A stretch of DNA of 21,354 nucleotides from a virus. Positions within the stretch are counted from its first letter, which is position 1. Each line of letters starts with the position of its first letter. The notes beneath the pieces are model-generated. The model searched no databases, was not told where the DNA came from, and saw nothing but the letters and a program-made list of their open reading frames with translations. Shown piece after piece: positions 9,651 to 15,245 of this stretch. Location of the stretch: the IMG/VR virus record IMGVR_UViG_3300027491_000022, positions 1 to 21,354 of that record; one strand, written 5' to 3'. The position numbers and the translations under genes are program-made.

Positions 9651-9967
9651 GCTTCACCTGCTGCTCTGCGTGCTTCTTCATCTTTTCGTATTTGATAGCT
9701 TTGTACACTACCAATGATTTGTCGAAAAGCTTCCCTAAAGCCTTCATAATAAATACATGCTTTATCATAGTTATCATTAATTTGGCTTGGTGTTCCGGGT
9801 ATGATAAAACGCTCTTTGAATATCTCTAAAAGCTTTCTACCACCATCAGAATTAAACACATCCCAACATAACTCGTCGAGCTGTACTACATCTGTGTTAC
9901 GCTCAGGTTGTGCTGTTTGATACTGTTCATAAAAGTTCTCAGGATTTATATATTGATTTTCACTCAT
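9647..9967 (-). CDS. Small structural or assembly protein, possibly Bbp19-like
   Basis: The 106-residue soluble helical protein lies between portal and scaffold. Residues 30-90 (FNSDGGRKLLEIFKERF, then YYEGFREAFRQII) resemble the small Bbp19-type domain found at this place in Bordetella phage BPP-1 and other podoviruses. That link is from memory and is only an inference. It ends in an Ala/Arg/Glu-rich tail. It overlaps scaffold by four bases and lies two bases after the portal stop, so it belongs to the head-assembly cluster. Confidence 0.6.
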   Translation of the reverse strand: MSENQYINPENFYEQYQTAQPERNTDVVQLDELCWDVFNSDGGRKLLEIFKERFIIPGTPSQINDNYDKACIYYEGFREAFRQIIGSVQSYQIRKDEEARRAAGEA

Positions 9968-9969
9968 TC

Positions 9970-11553
9970 TTATACCTCTGGTAATTGTGCTGCTGGTGCT
10001 GCACCTTGCTGTTGCATTAACATGTCTTGCTGCTCATTCAACTTGTCTTGTTGTGCTTGAAACACTCTTGCAACTTCTTCCGGAGCATTCAACAACCGAC
10101 TATCAATTTGCATCAAGTCTGCTAATAGATACGGATATTCCATTGGGTTAATAAATGCTTGTGCTGCTTCAGGGCCACTGATACCTTGCAATAATTGAAA
10201 GTACTGTGTGAATCTGGCTATTTGCTCTTGTCCCTTAGCTAAAGCAAGTGGTGACCTGTAAACGAAAGAGATCAACTTTCTGTCTAGATTTGGATATGGA
10301 AGCAAACCCATTTTGTCCAGAATGTATGAGCATCTTTCGATTACTGGCCATAGAAACTCTTGTTGTAACCTACTAAATAAAGGCCCAATACGTTCAGCCA
10401 AGGTTTGATTTTGTATCATTAATTGCGTAGCACTAACTGGTTGCTTAGAGTCAGTTGGAATGATTGAATCTGCAAACATTAGGCTACGAATTTGCATACG
10501 CAAATCTTGGATACTCAATTGGCTAAACTGAGGATTTGAAGTATCAGGCAATGGAATTAAAGGTGGTTGACCACCTGCGCCTAATGGTGCAATTGGAATG
10601 ATTGTCATAGGCTGTAATTTAAATGTGTGTGGGTTAAATGTTGCGTCAGTAAATGCCATGTATGGTTTGAATGTATTAAGGTTTGCTGCTGCAAGTTCAA
10701 TGCGTGCAAGTTCATTTAAACTGATAATAGAAGGCAATGCATCCATAATTGGACCACGCCCATATGTATCGTTGTTTGTTTTTTGGAAACGCCACACAAT
10801 ACCGGGATTTACTTCAAACTCATCTACATACAAAATCTCACTGTCAGTACAAACCACATACTGATAACTCTTTTTTTGTTGTGGATTATACATAACACCT
10901 TCGTACACCATCTTGATTGTGTAGTCAGGATTGTTTCTCATCATCTGTAATATGCTTGGTGGTATTACTGCATTGCGCCAGCGTGTTGTTATCTCACTTG
11001 CTTTAACATCTTCCCAGTTACGATACCATGACTCTATTCTACCAGTCATTGCTTCTTCAATAGCAAGCTTATCCATAGGTATAGATGTAAATAACAACGG
11101 TTGTTCGTCAGTGTATTGATTCACTACCAAACAAGATGTGCCTACCGCCAAATCAAAATAACATTCATTAATTACTACATCGAAATTAGAATCATGGATG
11201 TATTCAAATAGTTTGCGCATGTAATCATTTAACATACGTTGAGCGTCATCACGACTTATTCCTGCATCGTCCTCATCAAACTCAGGGTCAACACTCAAGA
11301 ATCCCCATTGCGTTTGTGGTGGGGTCATAGCGGTATGTAGTTTCGATACAAACGTTTTTGTCGCTTCGATAGCCGTTGTATCATAAACCCTTGTACCTTT
11401 CGACTCACCTTGTTGCTCTTTTGGTCTCCAGAATCTATTTCGATTTGGTATTGCATAGAAATAGCAAGCTTCGTGCAGACTCGCCCAAAGATAGCTAATT
11501 TGTTGCGCTCTATCGTAACGCTTCTTAAATTGATCTAAAAGTCTGTCTGCCAT
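9970..11553 (-). CDS. Portal (head-tail connector) protein, T7 gp8-like
   Basis: This 527-residue protein is close to T7 gp8 (536). Family-type features include the N-terminal helix (FKKRYDRAQQISYLWASLHE) with Tyr-Ala-Ile-Pro-Asn, the RVYDTTAIEATKTFVSKLH segment (about 55-73), MTPPQTQWGFL, and a C-terminal Gln/Ala-rich tail with repeated Gln-Gln. It forms the 12-fold ring through which DNA is packaged and ejected. It follows a small helical gene and precedes the 106-residue protein and scaffold, as expected. Two ATG-side bases upstream give only a weak ribosome site (AGGC), so expression may rely on coupling to the preceding gene five bases away. Confidence 0.9.
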   Translation of the reverse strand: MADRLLDQFKKRYDRAQQISYLWASLHEACYFYAIPNRNRFWRPKEQQGESKGTRVYDTTAIEATKTFVSKLHTAMTPPQTQWGFLSVDPEFDEDDAGISRDDAQRMLNDYMRKLFEYIHDSNFDVVINECYFDLAVGTSCLVVNQYTDEQPLLFTSIPMDKLAIEEAMTGRIESWYRNWEDVKASEITTRWRNAVIPPSILQMMRNNPDYTIKMVYEGVMYNPQQKKSYQYVVCTDSEILYVDEFEVNPGIVWRFQKTNNDTYGRGPIMDALPSIISLNELARIELAAANLNTFKPYMAFTDATFNPHTFKLQPMTIIPIAPLGAGGQPPLIPLPDTSNPQFSQLSIQDLRMQIRSLMFADSIIPTDSKQPVSATQLMIQNQTLAERIGPLFSRLQQEFLWPVIERCSYILDKMGLLPYPNLDRKLISFVYRSPLALAKGQEQIARFTQYFQLLQGISGPEAAQAFINPMEYPYLLADLMQIDSRLLNAPEEVARVFQAQQDKLNEQQDMLMQQQGAAPAAQLPEV

Positions 11554-11557
11554 GTTT

Positions 11558-11839
11558 TTAGCCTAATGTTTGTTGATAGCCAGAGTCACTCATTGGTTGT
11601 AAGAATCCACTAGAGCGATATTTACGTCTCATTGACCGAATCGTTTTTTCTTGGATACGTTGTTGTTCCATTTGCTTCTCAGCACCGATTCTTTTTTGTT
11701 CTTCAATTGCAGATTGCTTTTGCTGATAATAAGTATTTACTGCATCAGCTCTTGCTCTTTTTTCTGCTTCACTTGTATGTGGTACTAATCCACCTACAAC
11801 GTCTTCTATTTTTTTTAAACCTTTTGATAGCCAGCTCAT
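11558..11839 (-). CDS. Small helical virion-associated protein upstream of portal (T7 gp7.3 position)
   Basis: This 93-residue protein has a basic N-terminus (MSWLSKGLKKIEDVVGGLVP), a central charged coiled coil about residues 23-70, and a short tail ending Gly-Tyr-Gln-Gln-Thr-Leu-Gly after an RSSG motif. T7 gp7.3, encoded just before the portal, is also small with a basic N-terminus and an Arg-Ser-Ser-Gly-Gly C-terminal region, and is a virion protein. The similarity is in position and composition only. The ribosome site GAGGGTATAAAATG supports the start. Confidence 0.6.
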   Translation of the reverse strand: MSWLSKGLKKIEDVVGGLVPHTSEAEKRARADAVNTYYQQKQSAIEEQKRIGAEKQMEQQRIQEKTIRSMRRKYRSSGFLQPMSDSGYQQTLG

Positions 11840-11848
11840 TTTATACCC

Positions 11849-11983
11849 TCATATCCAAATGTGAACATAAATTACTTTTTCTACAAACTCATCGGGATGA
11901 ATTTCCCTTTCAACGTATACTATTCTATACGGTATTTTAATCTGTTGCTTTAGTTTCTTTAATTGCTGCGATATTGTTGCCAT
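11849..11983 (-). CDS. Small hypothetical protein overlapping the terminase gene end
   Basis: This 44-residue frame runs from an ATG at 11983, inside the last 47 bases of the small terminase gene, to a TGA at 11849. It fills the otherwise empty gap before the next gene. The translation looks protein-like: a basic Gln/Lys helix (SQQLKKLKQQIKI) followed by alternating strands and charge (RIVYVEREIHPDEFVEKVIY). The ribosome site is weak, so coupling to terminase translation is likely if it is real. No function is recognised. The alternative is that the gap is simply untranslated leader. Confidence 0.45.
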   Translation of the reverse strand: MATISQQLKKLKQQIKIPYRIVYVEREIHPDEFVEKVIYVHIWI

Positions 11984-12518
11984 TATGCATATTCATCTTA
12001 ATCAAATCGTCTTTCATTTTATCGACTTGTTCTTGTAATTTAAATGATTCATACGCACGAATACCAATGTTTATAGATTCCATTAGTTGTTTAATTTCGC
12101 TTGCACAAAACTCACCGCCTGTGGCTTGTTCTATAAGTTGTTGATACTGTGTGTGTGGGTCAGCACTACTATCTACATTTAAACGTATTCTAGCACTTCT
12201 GCCGTAGTTATAACGTTGTGCGCCAATACCTTCCCAGTACTTAAAGTTAAAGTCTGGGTTGTCAGCGTTTTCCTCGCCTTCACGTTCCCACATTACCTGA
12301 GCATACAAACTTGCAAGTCTTGAGCATTCGTCAAAGATGGGATAAGTATTTCGCCATTTATAAAATCGTTTTTCTGAAATGCAAGCTTCTAAACAGAACT
12401 CAGCAACAGTACCACCATTACCGATAATATTTAATACCATTAAACAATGGATTTGTTCATCGTATATTTGATTATGCGTTTTTACTTTATTGTATATTTT
12501 CTTAGGGTCTAGTTTCAT
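11937..12518 (-). CDS. Terminase small subunit-like protein
   Basis: This 193-residue protein is the first gene of the leftward late operon. Residues about 35-60 (GTVAEFCLEACISEKRFYKW) form a helix-turn-helix typical of small terminases, followed by a helical segment with MWEREGEENADNP and a C-terminal oligomerisation-type helix. Small terminases recognise the packaging site and hand DNA to the large ATPase subunit. The ATG at 12518 has GAGGAG nine bases upstream. A TTG one codon earlier is possible. No large subunit follows, which is unusual, so another DNA-binding role remains possible. Confidence 0.6.
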   Translation of the reverse strand: MKLDPKKIYNKVKTHNQIYDEQIHCLMVLNIIGNGGTVAEFCLEACISEKRFYKWRNTYPIFDECSRLASLYAQVMWEREGEENADNPDFNFKYWEGIGAQRYNYGRSARIRLNVDSSADPHTQYQQLIEQATGGEFCASEIKQLMESINIGIRAYESFKLQEQVDKMKDDLIKMNMHNGNNIAAIKETKATD

Positions 12519-12527
12519 CAATAGATT

Positions 12528-12560
12528 CTCCTCTATAATTATTCTGTACTATTTTTGGAG
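12528..12560 (+). promoter_or_regulatory. Divergent spacer with weak rightward -10 and ribosome sites
   Basis: The 52-base spacer between the leftward terminase gene and the rightward lysozyme-type gene carries a perfect TATAAT at 12534-12539 on the plus strand, but no good -35 is found 16-18 bases upstream. TACTAT at 12547-12552 is a second possible -10. GAGGAG for the leftward gene (12528-12533) and GGAG for the rightward gene (12557-12560) are clear. Promoter assignment is weak. Confidence 0.3.
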
Positions 12561-12570
12561 AAATTACAAA

Positions 12571-13038
12571 ATGATTGATAATAAGCAATTGCGAGAACAA
12601 ATTATAAAACCTGCTTTAGATAGTTTACAAATGTATAGTGATAACGCTATGGAGTTACTTGTATTTACTTGCGCATGTGAATCGTTAGGTGGCACATACG
12701 TTAAACAAGTCAAAGGGCCTGCACTCGGTATCTATCAAATGGAACCTGCAACTTATACAGACATTTGGGAAAACTATATTAAACATAGTTCGTCTTTAGT
12801 TCAGTTGTTAGCACTAAACTTTGCTTCCCCTTCAATTCCAAACCCAGAACGCATGGTATATGACCTGAGGTTTGCAACGGCCATGGCACGACTACACTAT
12901 CGTAGACGCAGTGAACCTTTGCCCCAACATACTGATATTGAAGCGATTTGGGAATACTATAAAAAGTATTACAACACCCATTTAGGCAAAGCAGAAAAAG
13001 AGGAATCAATTAAACATTACCGGAAGTTTGTAAAGTAG
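12571..13038 (+). CDS. Lysozyme / lytic transglycosylase-like phage protein
   Basis: This 155-residue protein has an SLT-type motif. Cys-Glu-Ser at residues 36-38 is placed where the catalytic glutamate of transglycosylases sits, followed by GPALGIYQMEPAT (49-61), equivalent to the Gly-x-x-Gly-x-x-Gln-x-x-Pro-x-Thr segment of that fold. No signal peptide is present. It could degrade peptidoglycan during entry or lysis, although many phage proteins with this motif have no proven activity. The ATG at 12571 is chosen because GGAG lies ten bases upstream, and the longer frame from 12490 has no ribosome site. It is the only rightward gene in the late half of the window. Confidence 0.65.
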   Translation: MIDNKQLREQIIKPALDSLQMYSDNAMELLVFTCACESLGGTYVKQVKGPALGIYQMEPATYTDIWENYIKHSSSLVQLLALNFASPSIPNPERMVYDLRFATAMARLHYRRRSEPLPQHTDIEAIWEYYKKYYNTHLGKAEKEESIKHYRKFVK

Positions 13039-13207
13039 TTTGATTCGCCATAACATCGCTTAGCTCAATAATATGTAAGCAGTGATTGCACATTAATGTG
13101 GTCACTTGCTTCATATGTGGGCTGCATACCCACGAAACTGGTATATAGTTATGATTATCGCTTATACCGCACACCTTAGCCTTCTCTATCCACATAGGGT
13201 TACACAA
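13010..13207 (-). CDS. Possible small cysteine-rich protein (zinc-ribbon-like)
   Basis: The frame ends at 13010 and overlaps the tail of the rightward lysozyme-type gene by 29 bases. Only the C-terminal part of a longer open frame looks like protein. A TTG at 13207 has GGAGAG five bases upstream. An ATG at 13195 lacks a ribosome site. From the TTG it would be 65 residues with Cys13, Cys28 (VSWVCSPH) and Cys40-Asn-His-Cys43 (MCNHC), a spacing compatible with a structural zinc site. No function is recognised. It may be non-coding. Confidence 0.42.
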   Translation of the reverse strand: MCNPMWIEKAKVCGISDNHNYIPVSWVCSPHMKQVTTLMCNHCLHIIELSDVMANQTTLQTSGNV

Positions 13208-13389
13208 GATATCTCTCCATAAATTACCGTCGCCTATATGATATCCCACAAGGGATGATACAGTATAGAGTAGAGGGGATGGGATGAGGACTTTCCTGAT
13301 TAACCGCCCCTTGAACTGTAAATTATTTTGACAGGTAAAAAGGGAACTGGCCGTCCACCACCAACAATTCTGGGGCACCGGACTCCACT

Positions 13390-13419
13390 CCCCCAGCAAA
13401 AACCCGAAACCCTCCCCCC
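13390..13419 (-). other. G-quadruplex motif on the minus strand
   Basis: On the minus strand the order is G6-A-G3-TTTC-G3-TTTTTGCT-G5. This gives four G-tracts of at least three with loops of 1, 4 and 8 bases. The last loop is slightly longer than the usual limit of seven. The matching C-tracts on the plus strand are 13390-13394, 13403-13405, 13410-13412 and 13414-13419. Such runs are out of character for this AT-rich genome. Confidence 0.55.
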
Positions 13420-13462
13420 GACCGTAGTCTCCGATTGATTTTTTGGTTTTCGCATATAATGA

Positions 13463-13503
13463 GCGCGTGCCTGCGTACGTGTGCATGATGCGTGTGTGCG
13501 TGC
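13463..13503. repeat. Alternating purine-pyrimidine (Z-DNA-type) tract
   Basis: The 41 bases alternate purine and pyrimidine with only a few phase breaks (around 13471, 13488 and the ends), mostly as GC, GT and TG steps (GCGCGTGC, GCGTACGTGTGCATG, GCGTGTGTGCGTGC). Such sequence readily adopts Z-form DNA under negative supercoiling. It lies just upstream of the strong early promoter. Confidence 0.6.
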
Positions 13504-13550
13504 TCTATACCGAATAACTGTTACATTTAATATTATTTTTAAATAAACAC

Positions 13551-13578
13551 TTGACAATGATATTTTGTTGTGTATAAT
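13551..13578 (+). promoter_or_regulatory. Consensus sigma70 early promoter
   Basis: TTGACA at 13551-13556 and TATAAT at 13573-13578 are both perfect, separated by 16 bases. The 25 bases upstream are almost entirely A/T (TTAATATTATTTTTAAATAA), like an UP element. Transcription would start near 13585 and read the small genes from 13615. This is the best promoter in the window and indicates use of host RNA polymerase. Confidence 0.85.
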
Positions 13579-13614
13579 GCGAATCATACAAACAACGTTA
13601 ACAGGAGAAGAGAA

Positions 13615-13821
13615 ATGAATCAAGTATATGTAGAGATAAGCGAACAAGTGTGGCCAGCTTTTTATAGCGACAATCAACAGCAAGCTTTATTAAATGTTCT
13701 TAGCAAAATCCAAAATCAACCATTTTATCGCAATCAAGATATCATGACGTTTGCAGGTTTTTGTAATGACGGCAAAGAATTATTATTTTATGTTCAAAGC
13801 AAATTAAAAGGTCTGAAATAG
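13615..13821 (+). CDS. Small hypothetical early protein
   Basis: This is the first gene after the consensus promoter. From the ATG at 13615 it encodes 68 residues. Upstream in-frame starts (13570) lie within the promoter and are excluded. The ribosome site is AGGAGAAGAG, nine to twelve bases before the ATG. The protein is soluble and mixed, with an N-terminal strand (QVYVEISEQVWPAFY), a helix (NQQQALLNVLSKI) and a C-terminal strand (KELLFYVQSKLK). No family is recognised. Its place suggests a host-takeover or regulatory role, which is inference only. Confidence 0.72.
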   Translation: MNQVYVEISEQVWPAFYSDNQQQALLNVLSKIQNQPFYRNQDIMTFAGFCNDGKELLFYVQSKLKGLK

Positions 13822-13835
13822 AGGCGAAAGCCTCT
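13820..13835 (+). promoter_or_regulatory. GNRA-capped hairpin between early genes
   Basis: GAGGC at 13821-13825 pairs with GCCTC at 13830-13834 around a GAAA tetraloop, and an outer A-T pair extends it. It starts on the stop codon of the 68-residue gene and is followed by TTTAACGGGAGAAGAG and an ATG. The T-run is too short for a confident terminator. RNA stability or ribosome-site presentation is more likely. A very similar arrangement occurs before the gene at 21019. Confidence 0.5.
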
Positions 13836-13851
13836 TTAACGGGAGAAGAGA

Positions 13852-14010
13852 ATGAAATATGTAATAACTTATTTTTTACAAGACATGACTATAGCAATGT
13901 TTCCTACCTATTTTTATTCGAAAGAAGAAGCTCAGACTTATATCGATACTTGTTATAAGTTCGGGCAGCATCTTGACAAAGAATTACGTGTAATTGAATA
14001 CGTAGATTAA
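13852..14010 (+). CDS. Small hypothetical early protein
   Basis: This 52-residue protein starts MKYVITYFLQDMTIAMF and ends LRVIEYVD. It has a short beta strand, a Phe/Tyr/Met-rich centre and a charged helix (SKEEAQTYIDTCYK). The ribosome site GGGAGAAGAG lies directly upstream, in the same leader as neighbouring genes. The family is unknown. The strand-helix-strand layout could be a very small regulatory fold. Confidence 0.65.
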   Translation: MKYVITYFLQDMTIAMFPTYFYSKEEAQTYIDTCYKFGQHLDKELRVIEYVD

Positions 14011-14023
14011 CGGGAGAAGAGAA

Positions 14024-14092
14024 ATGTTAGATAATGCAACTCTTTCCATTTTGGAAACACATCATCGACATATACTCAAATCGTGTCGATAA
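14024..14092 (+). CDS. Possible 22-residue early peptide
   Basis: The ATG at 14024 has the strong leader TTAACGGGAGAAGAGAAATG. The frame (MLDNATLSILETHHRH to CR) stops at 14090-14092, exactly at the end of the 27-bp palindrome. It may be a real short peptide or leader peptide, or a remnant of a longer gene. An overlapping frame from 14034 looks more protein-like but has no ribosome site of its own. Confidence 0.35.
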   Translation: MLDNATLSILETHHRHILKSCR

Positions 14093-14193
14093 ATTAAAGT
14101 ATTTTCGACAATTAACAAAAACATGTATGCCCAACTAACAAAAATCAATGGATTCCAGTAGAATTTAAAAATGGAAAGCATAAATATAAGTAA
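14034..14193 (+). pseudogene. Probable frameshifted small gene
   Basis: From the ATG at 14034, 34 residues read well (FPFWKHIIDIYSNRVDKLKY, then FRQLTK) and stop at 14136-14138. In the next frame (+1) the following bases read TNKNQWIPVEFKNGKHKYK with a stop at 14191-14193, which also looks like protein. One base lost or gained around 14125-14138 would join them into a protein of about 52 residues. Programmed +1 slippage at the CCC codon (14130-14132) is an alternative. There is no independent evidence for either. Confidence 0.35.
14064..14090. promoter_or_regulatory. 27-bp palindromic operator candidate, copy A
   Basis: ATCGACA and TGTCGAT are perfect inverted arms separated by 13 bases (centre-to-centre 20 bp, about two helix turns). 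The same arms with the same 13-bp spacing recur at 21143-21169, and 24 of 27 positions agree between copies. The next bases here, AAATTAAAGTATTTT, match the flank of copy B in inverted orientation. It overlaps the doubtful small frames at 14024 and 14034. Confidence 0.6.
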
Positions 14194-14206
14194 AAACAGG
14201 AATAAT

Positions 14207-14383
14207 ATGGTTATTAGTATGTTTGATGTGAAAAAAGAGTCTGGCACTAAAGATAGTTCGAGTACTGCACAAACTGGATGGCCTAATAATTGTGACTACC
14301 CTACGTGGTGGGGATATTTACCGTATCGTGATGACACAGTTGAAAAGTTAGATAGAGAATATTTTGCAGCTAAACCAAAATAG
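14207..14383 (+). CDS. Small hypothetical early protein
   Basis: This 58-residue protein contains a Trp/Pro/Tyr-rich centre (WPNNCDYPTWWGYLPYRDD) and a charged C-terminal helix. The ATG at 14207 is preferred over 14171 because AGGA lies five bases upstream and the region before it belongs to another frame. It is the last rightward gene of the small early cluster and converges on thymidine kinase, leaving only 11 bases between stops. No family is recognised. Confidence 0.6.
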   Translation: MVISMFDVKKESGTKDSSSTAQTGWPNNCDYPTWWGYLPYRDDTVEKLDREYFAAKPK

Positions 14384-14394
14384 ATTCAGCCACA

Positions 14395-14940
14395 TTATAT
14401 CCCCTTAAAAAAATCAGCCCGACACACTGAAACATAGCTTTCTTCACGGCCTATTTGAACTTGAGCACCCTCATTTATACGCTTGCCATCAGCGTCAATC
14501 CTAATGTTCATGGTTGCTTTTTTGCTACAAGAACAAATAGTTTTAATTTCGTTAATCTCATCTGCTAAGGACAAAAGATATTTGGAACCTTCAAAAGGTT
14601 CGCCCATAAAGTCAGTGCGCAACCCATAACACAACACTGGAATATCAAATGTATCAACGACACCAGCCAAGAAAATGACTTGTTTTTTGCTAAGAAATTG
14701 CGATTCATCAACAAAAACGCATGACACGCCATCAAATAGACCAGCGTCCAAAACATCCCCATCAAATACGATTGCATCTCTTGTTAACCCTATTCTTGAT
14801 TCTACTTTTGTTCTTCCGACAACAGCAGGAATAAGAGTAAGTACTTTCATCCCACGCTCTTCATAATTATGAGCCGATTGCATAAGACTTGTTGATTTCC
14901 CTGCGTTCATCGCTGCGTAATAGTAAAACAATTTAGCCAT
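14395..14940 (-). CDS. tdk: Thymidine kinase
   Basis: This 181-residue type II thymidine kinase phosphorylates thymidine to dTMP for phage DNA synthesis. The P-loop AAMNAGKST spans residues 9-17. The Walker B motif with catalytic acid is VFVDESQF (75-82). The lasso region GLRTDFMGEPFEGS (106-119) binds thymidine. The zinc lobe has Cys136 and Cys138 (CSC) and Cys173 (SVCRAD). The fourth ligand, usually the His of a Cys-Arg-Lys-His motif, is replaced by Asp. The ATG overlaps the preceding stop by one base (TAATG). It is the last gene of the leftward recombination operon. Confidence 0.95.
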   Translation of the reverse strand: MAKLFYYYAAMNAGKSTSLMQSAHNYEERGMKVLTLIPAVVGRTKVESRIGLTRDAIVFDGDVLDAGLFDGVSCVFVDESQFLSKKQVIFLAGVVDTFDIPVLCYGLRTDFMGEPFEGSKYLLSLADEINEIKTICSCSKKATMNIRIDADGKRINEGAQVQIGREESYVSVCRADFFKGI

Positions 14941-15245
14941 TAGTGTACCTCTGGGGTGTTTTCATAGTCTTGGTATAGCTTTGTGTACTCATTTTGCATG
15001 CGCTTAATAAAATGATTAAAGTTATCAGTGATAATATCCTCTGGGCTTGCGTTAAACAGTACATAAAAAAAGAGGATGCTACAAACATCCTCAACTAAAC
15101 AAAACCCTTTGTAGCCCACGTCTTCATCATTTATCAAGCCTTCTTCTTCTAGATAGTTGTGTATTAAATCAAGCGCATTATCTACAATTTGATAGATGAT
15201 TTCAGCGTGTGCAACATTATCATATTCAAAGTTTAGTTTTTTCAA
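14940..15245 (-). CDS. Hypothetical acidic phage protein
   Basis: The chosen start is a TTG at 15245, which overlaps the end of the annealing-protein gene by 20 bases and has GGGGA about seven bases upstream. The longer frame from 15335 would be read entirely inside the upstream gene. The product has 101 residues, acidic and helical, with a hydrophobic patch near residues 55-65 (VCSILFFYVLF). It may be a small dimeric protein. No family is recognised. Its place between recombination genes and thymidine kinase suggests a DNA-metabolism accessory, without proof. Confidence 0.62.
   Translation of the reverse strand: MKKLNFEYDNVAHAEIIYQIVDNALDLIHNYLEEEGLINDEDVGYKGFCLVEDVCSILFFYVLFNASPEDIITDNFNHFIKRMQNEYTKLYQDYENTPEVH

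Larger units (their letters stand above)
13208..13550. other. Gene-free, GC-rich structured region
   Basis: No convincing gene lies here. Open frames on the minus strand (for example the N-terminal part of the one ending at 13010) have Trp/Cys/Pro/Gly-rich translations that look like noise. From about 13300 to 13435 the plus strand is rich in C and A, much more GC-rich than the surrounding phage DNA. CTGGGG (13371-13376) can pair with CCCCAG (13391-13396), enclosing a GC-rich loop. The region separates the late and early halves, a common place for a packaging site, attachment site, origin or non-coding RNA. Sequence alone does not decide. Confidence 0.5.

Noticed and set aside
13300-13440. 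Possible diversity-generating retroelement template or variable repeat, prompted by GGGFRVF in one frame
   Set aside because: No second copy with adenine-specific differences and no reverse transcriptase are present in the window.
13440-13460. Second rightward promoter TTGATT with TATAAT at 13455-13460
   Set aside because: The spacing is only 14 bases, too short for normal sigma70 use. Kept only as a remark.
13208-13683. Long minus-strand open frames across the GC-rich region and early promoter
   Set aside because: They run through a consensus promoter and a known gene start. Translations are Trp/Cys/Gly/Pro-rich without motifs. Only the last 65 codons (13010-13207) look possible.
14541-14556. 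Third copy of the TTTTAATTTCGTT junction sequence inside thymidine kinase
   Set aside because: It differs after the first 13 bases and encodes ordinary residues (INEIKT) of the enzyme, so it is probably coincidence.
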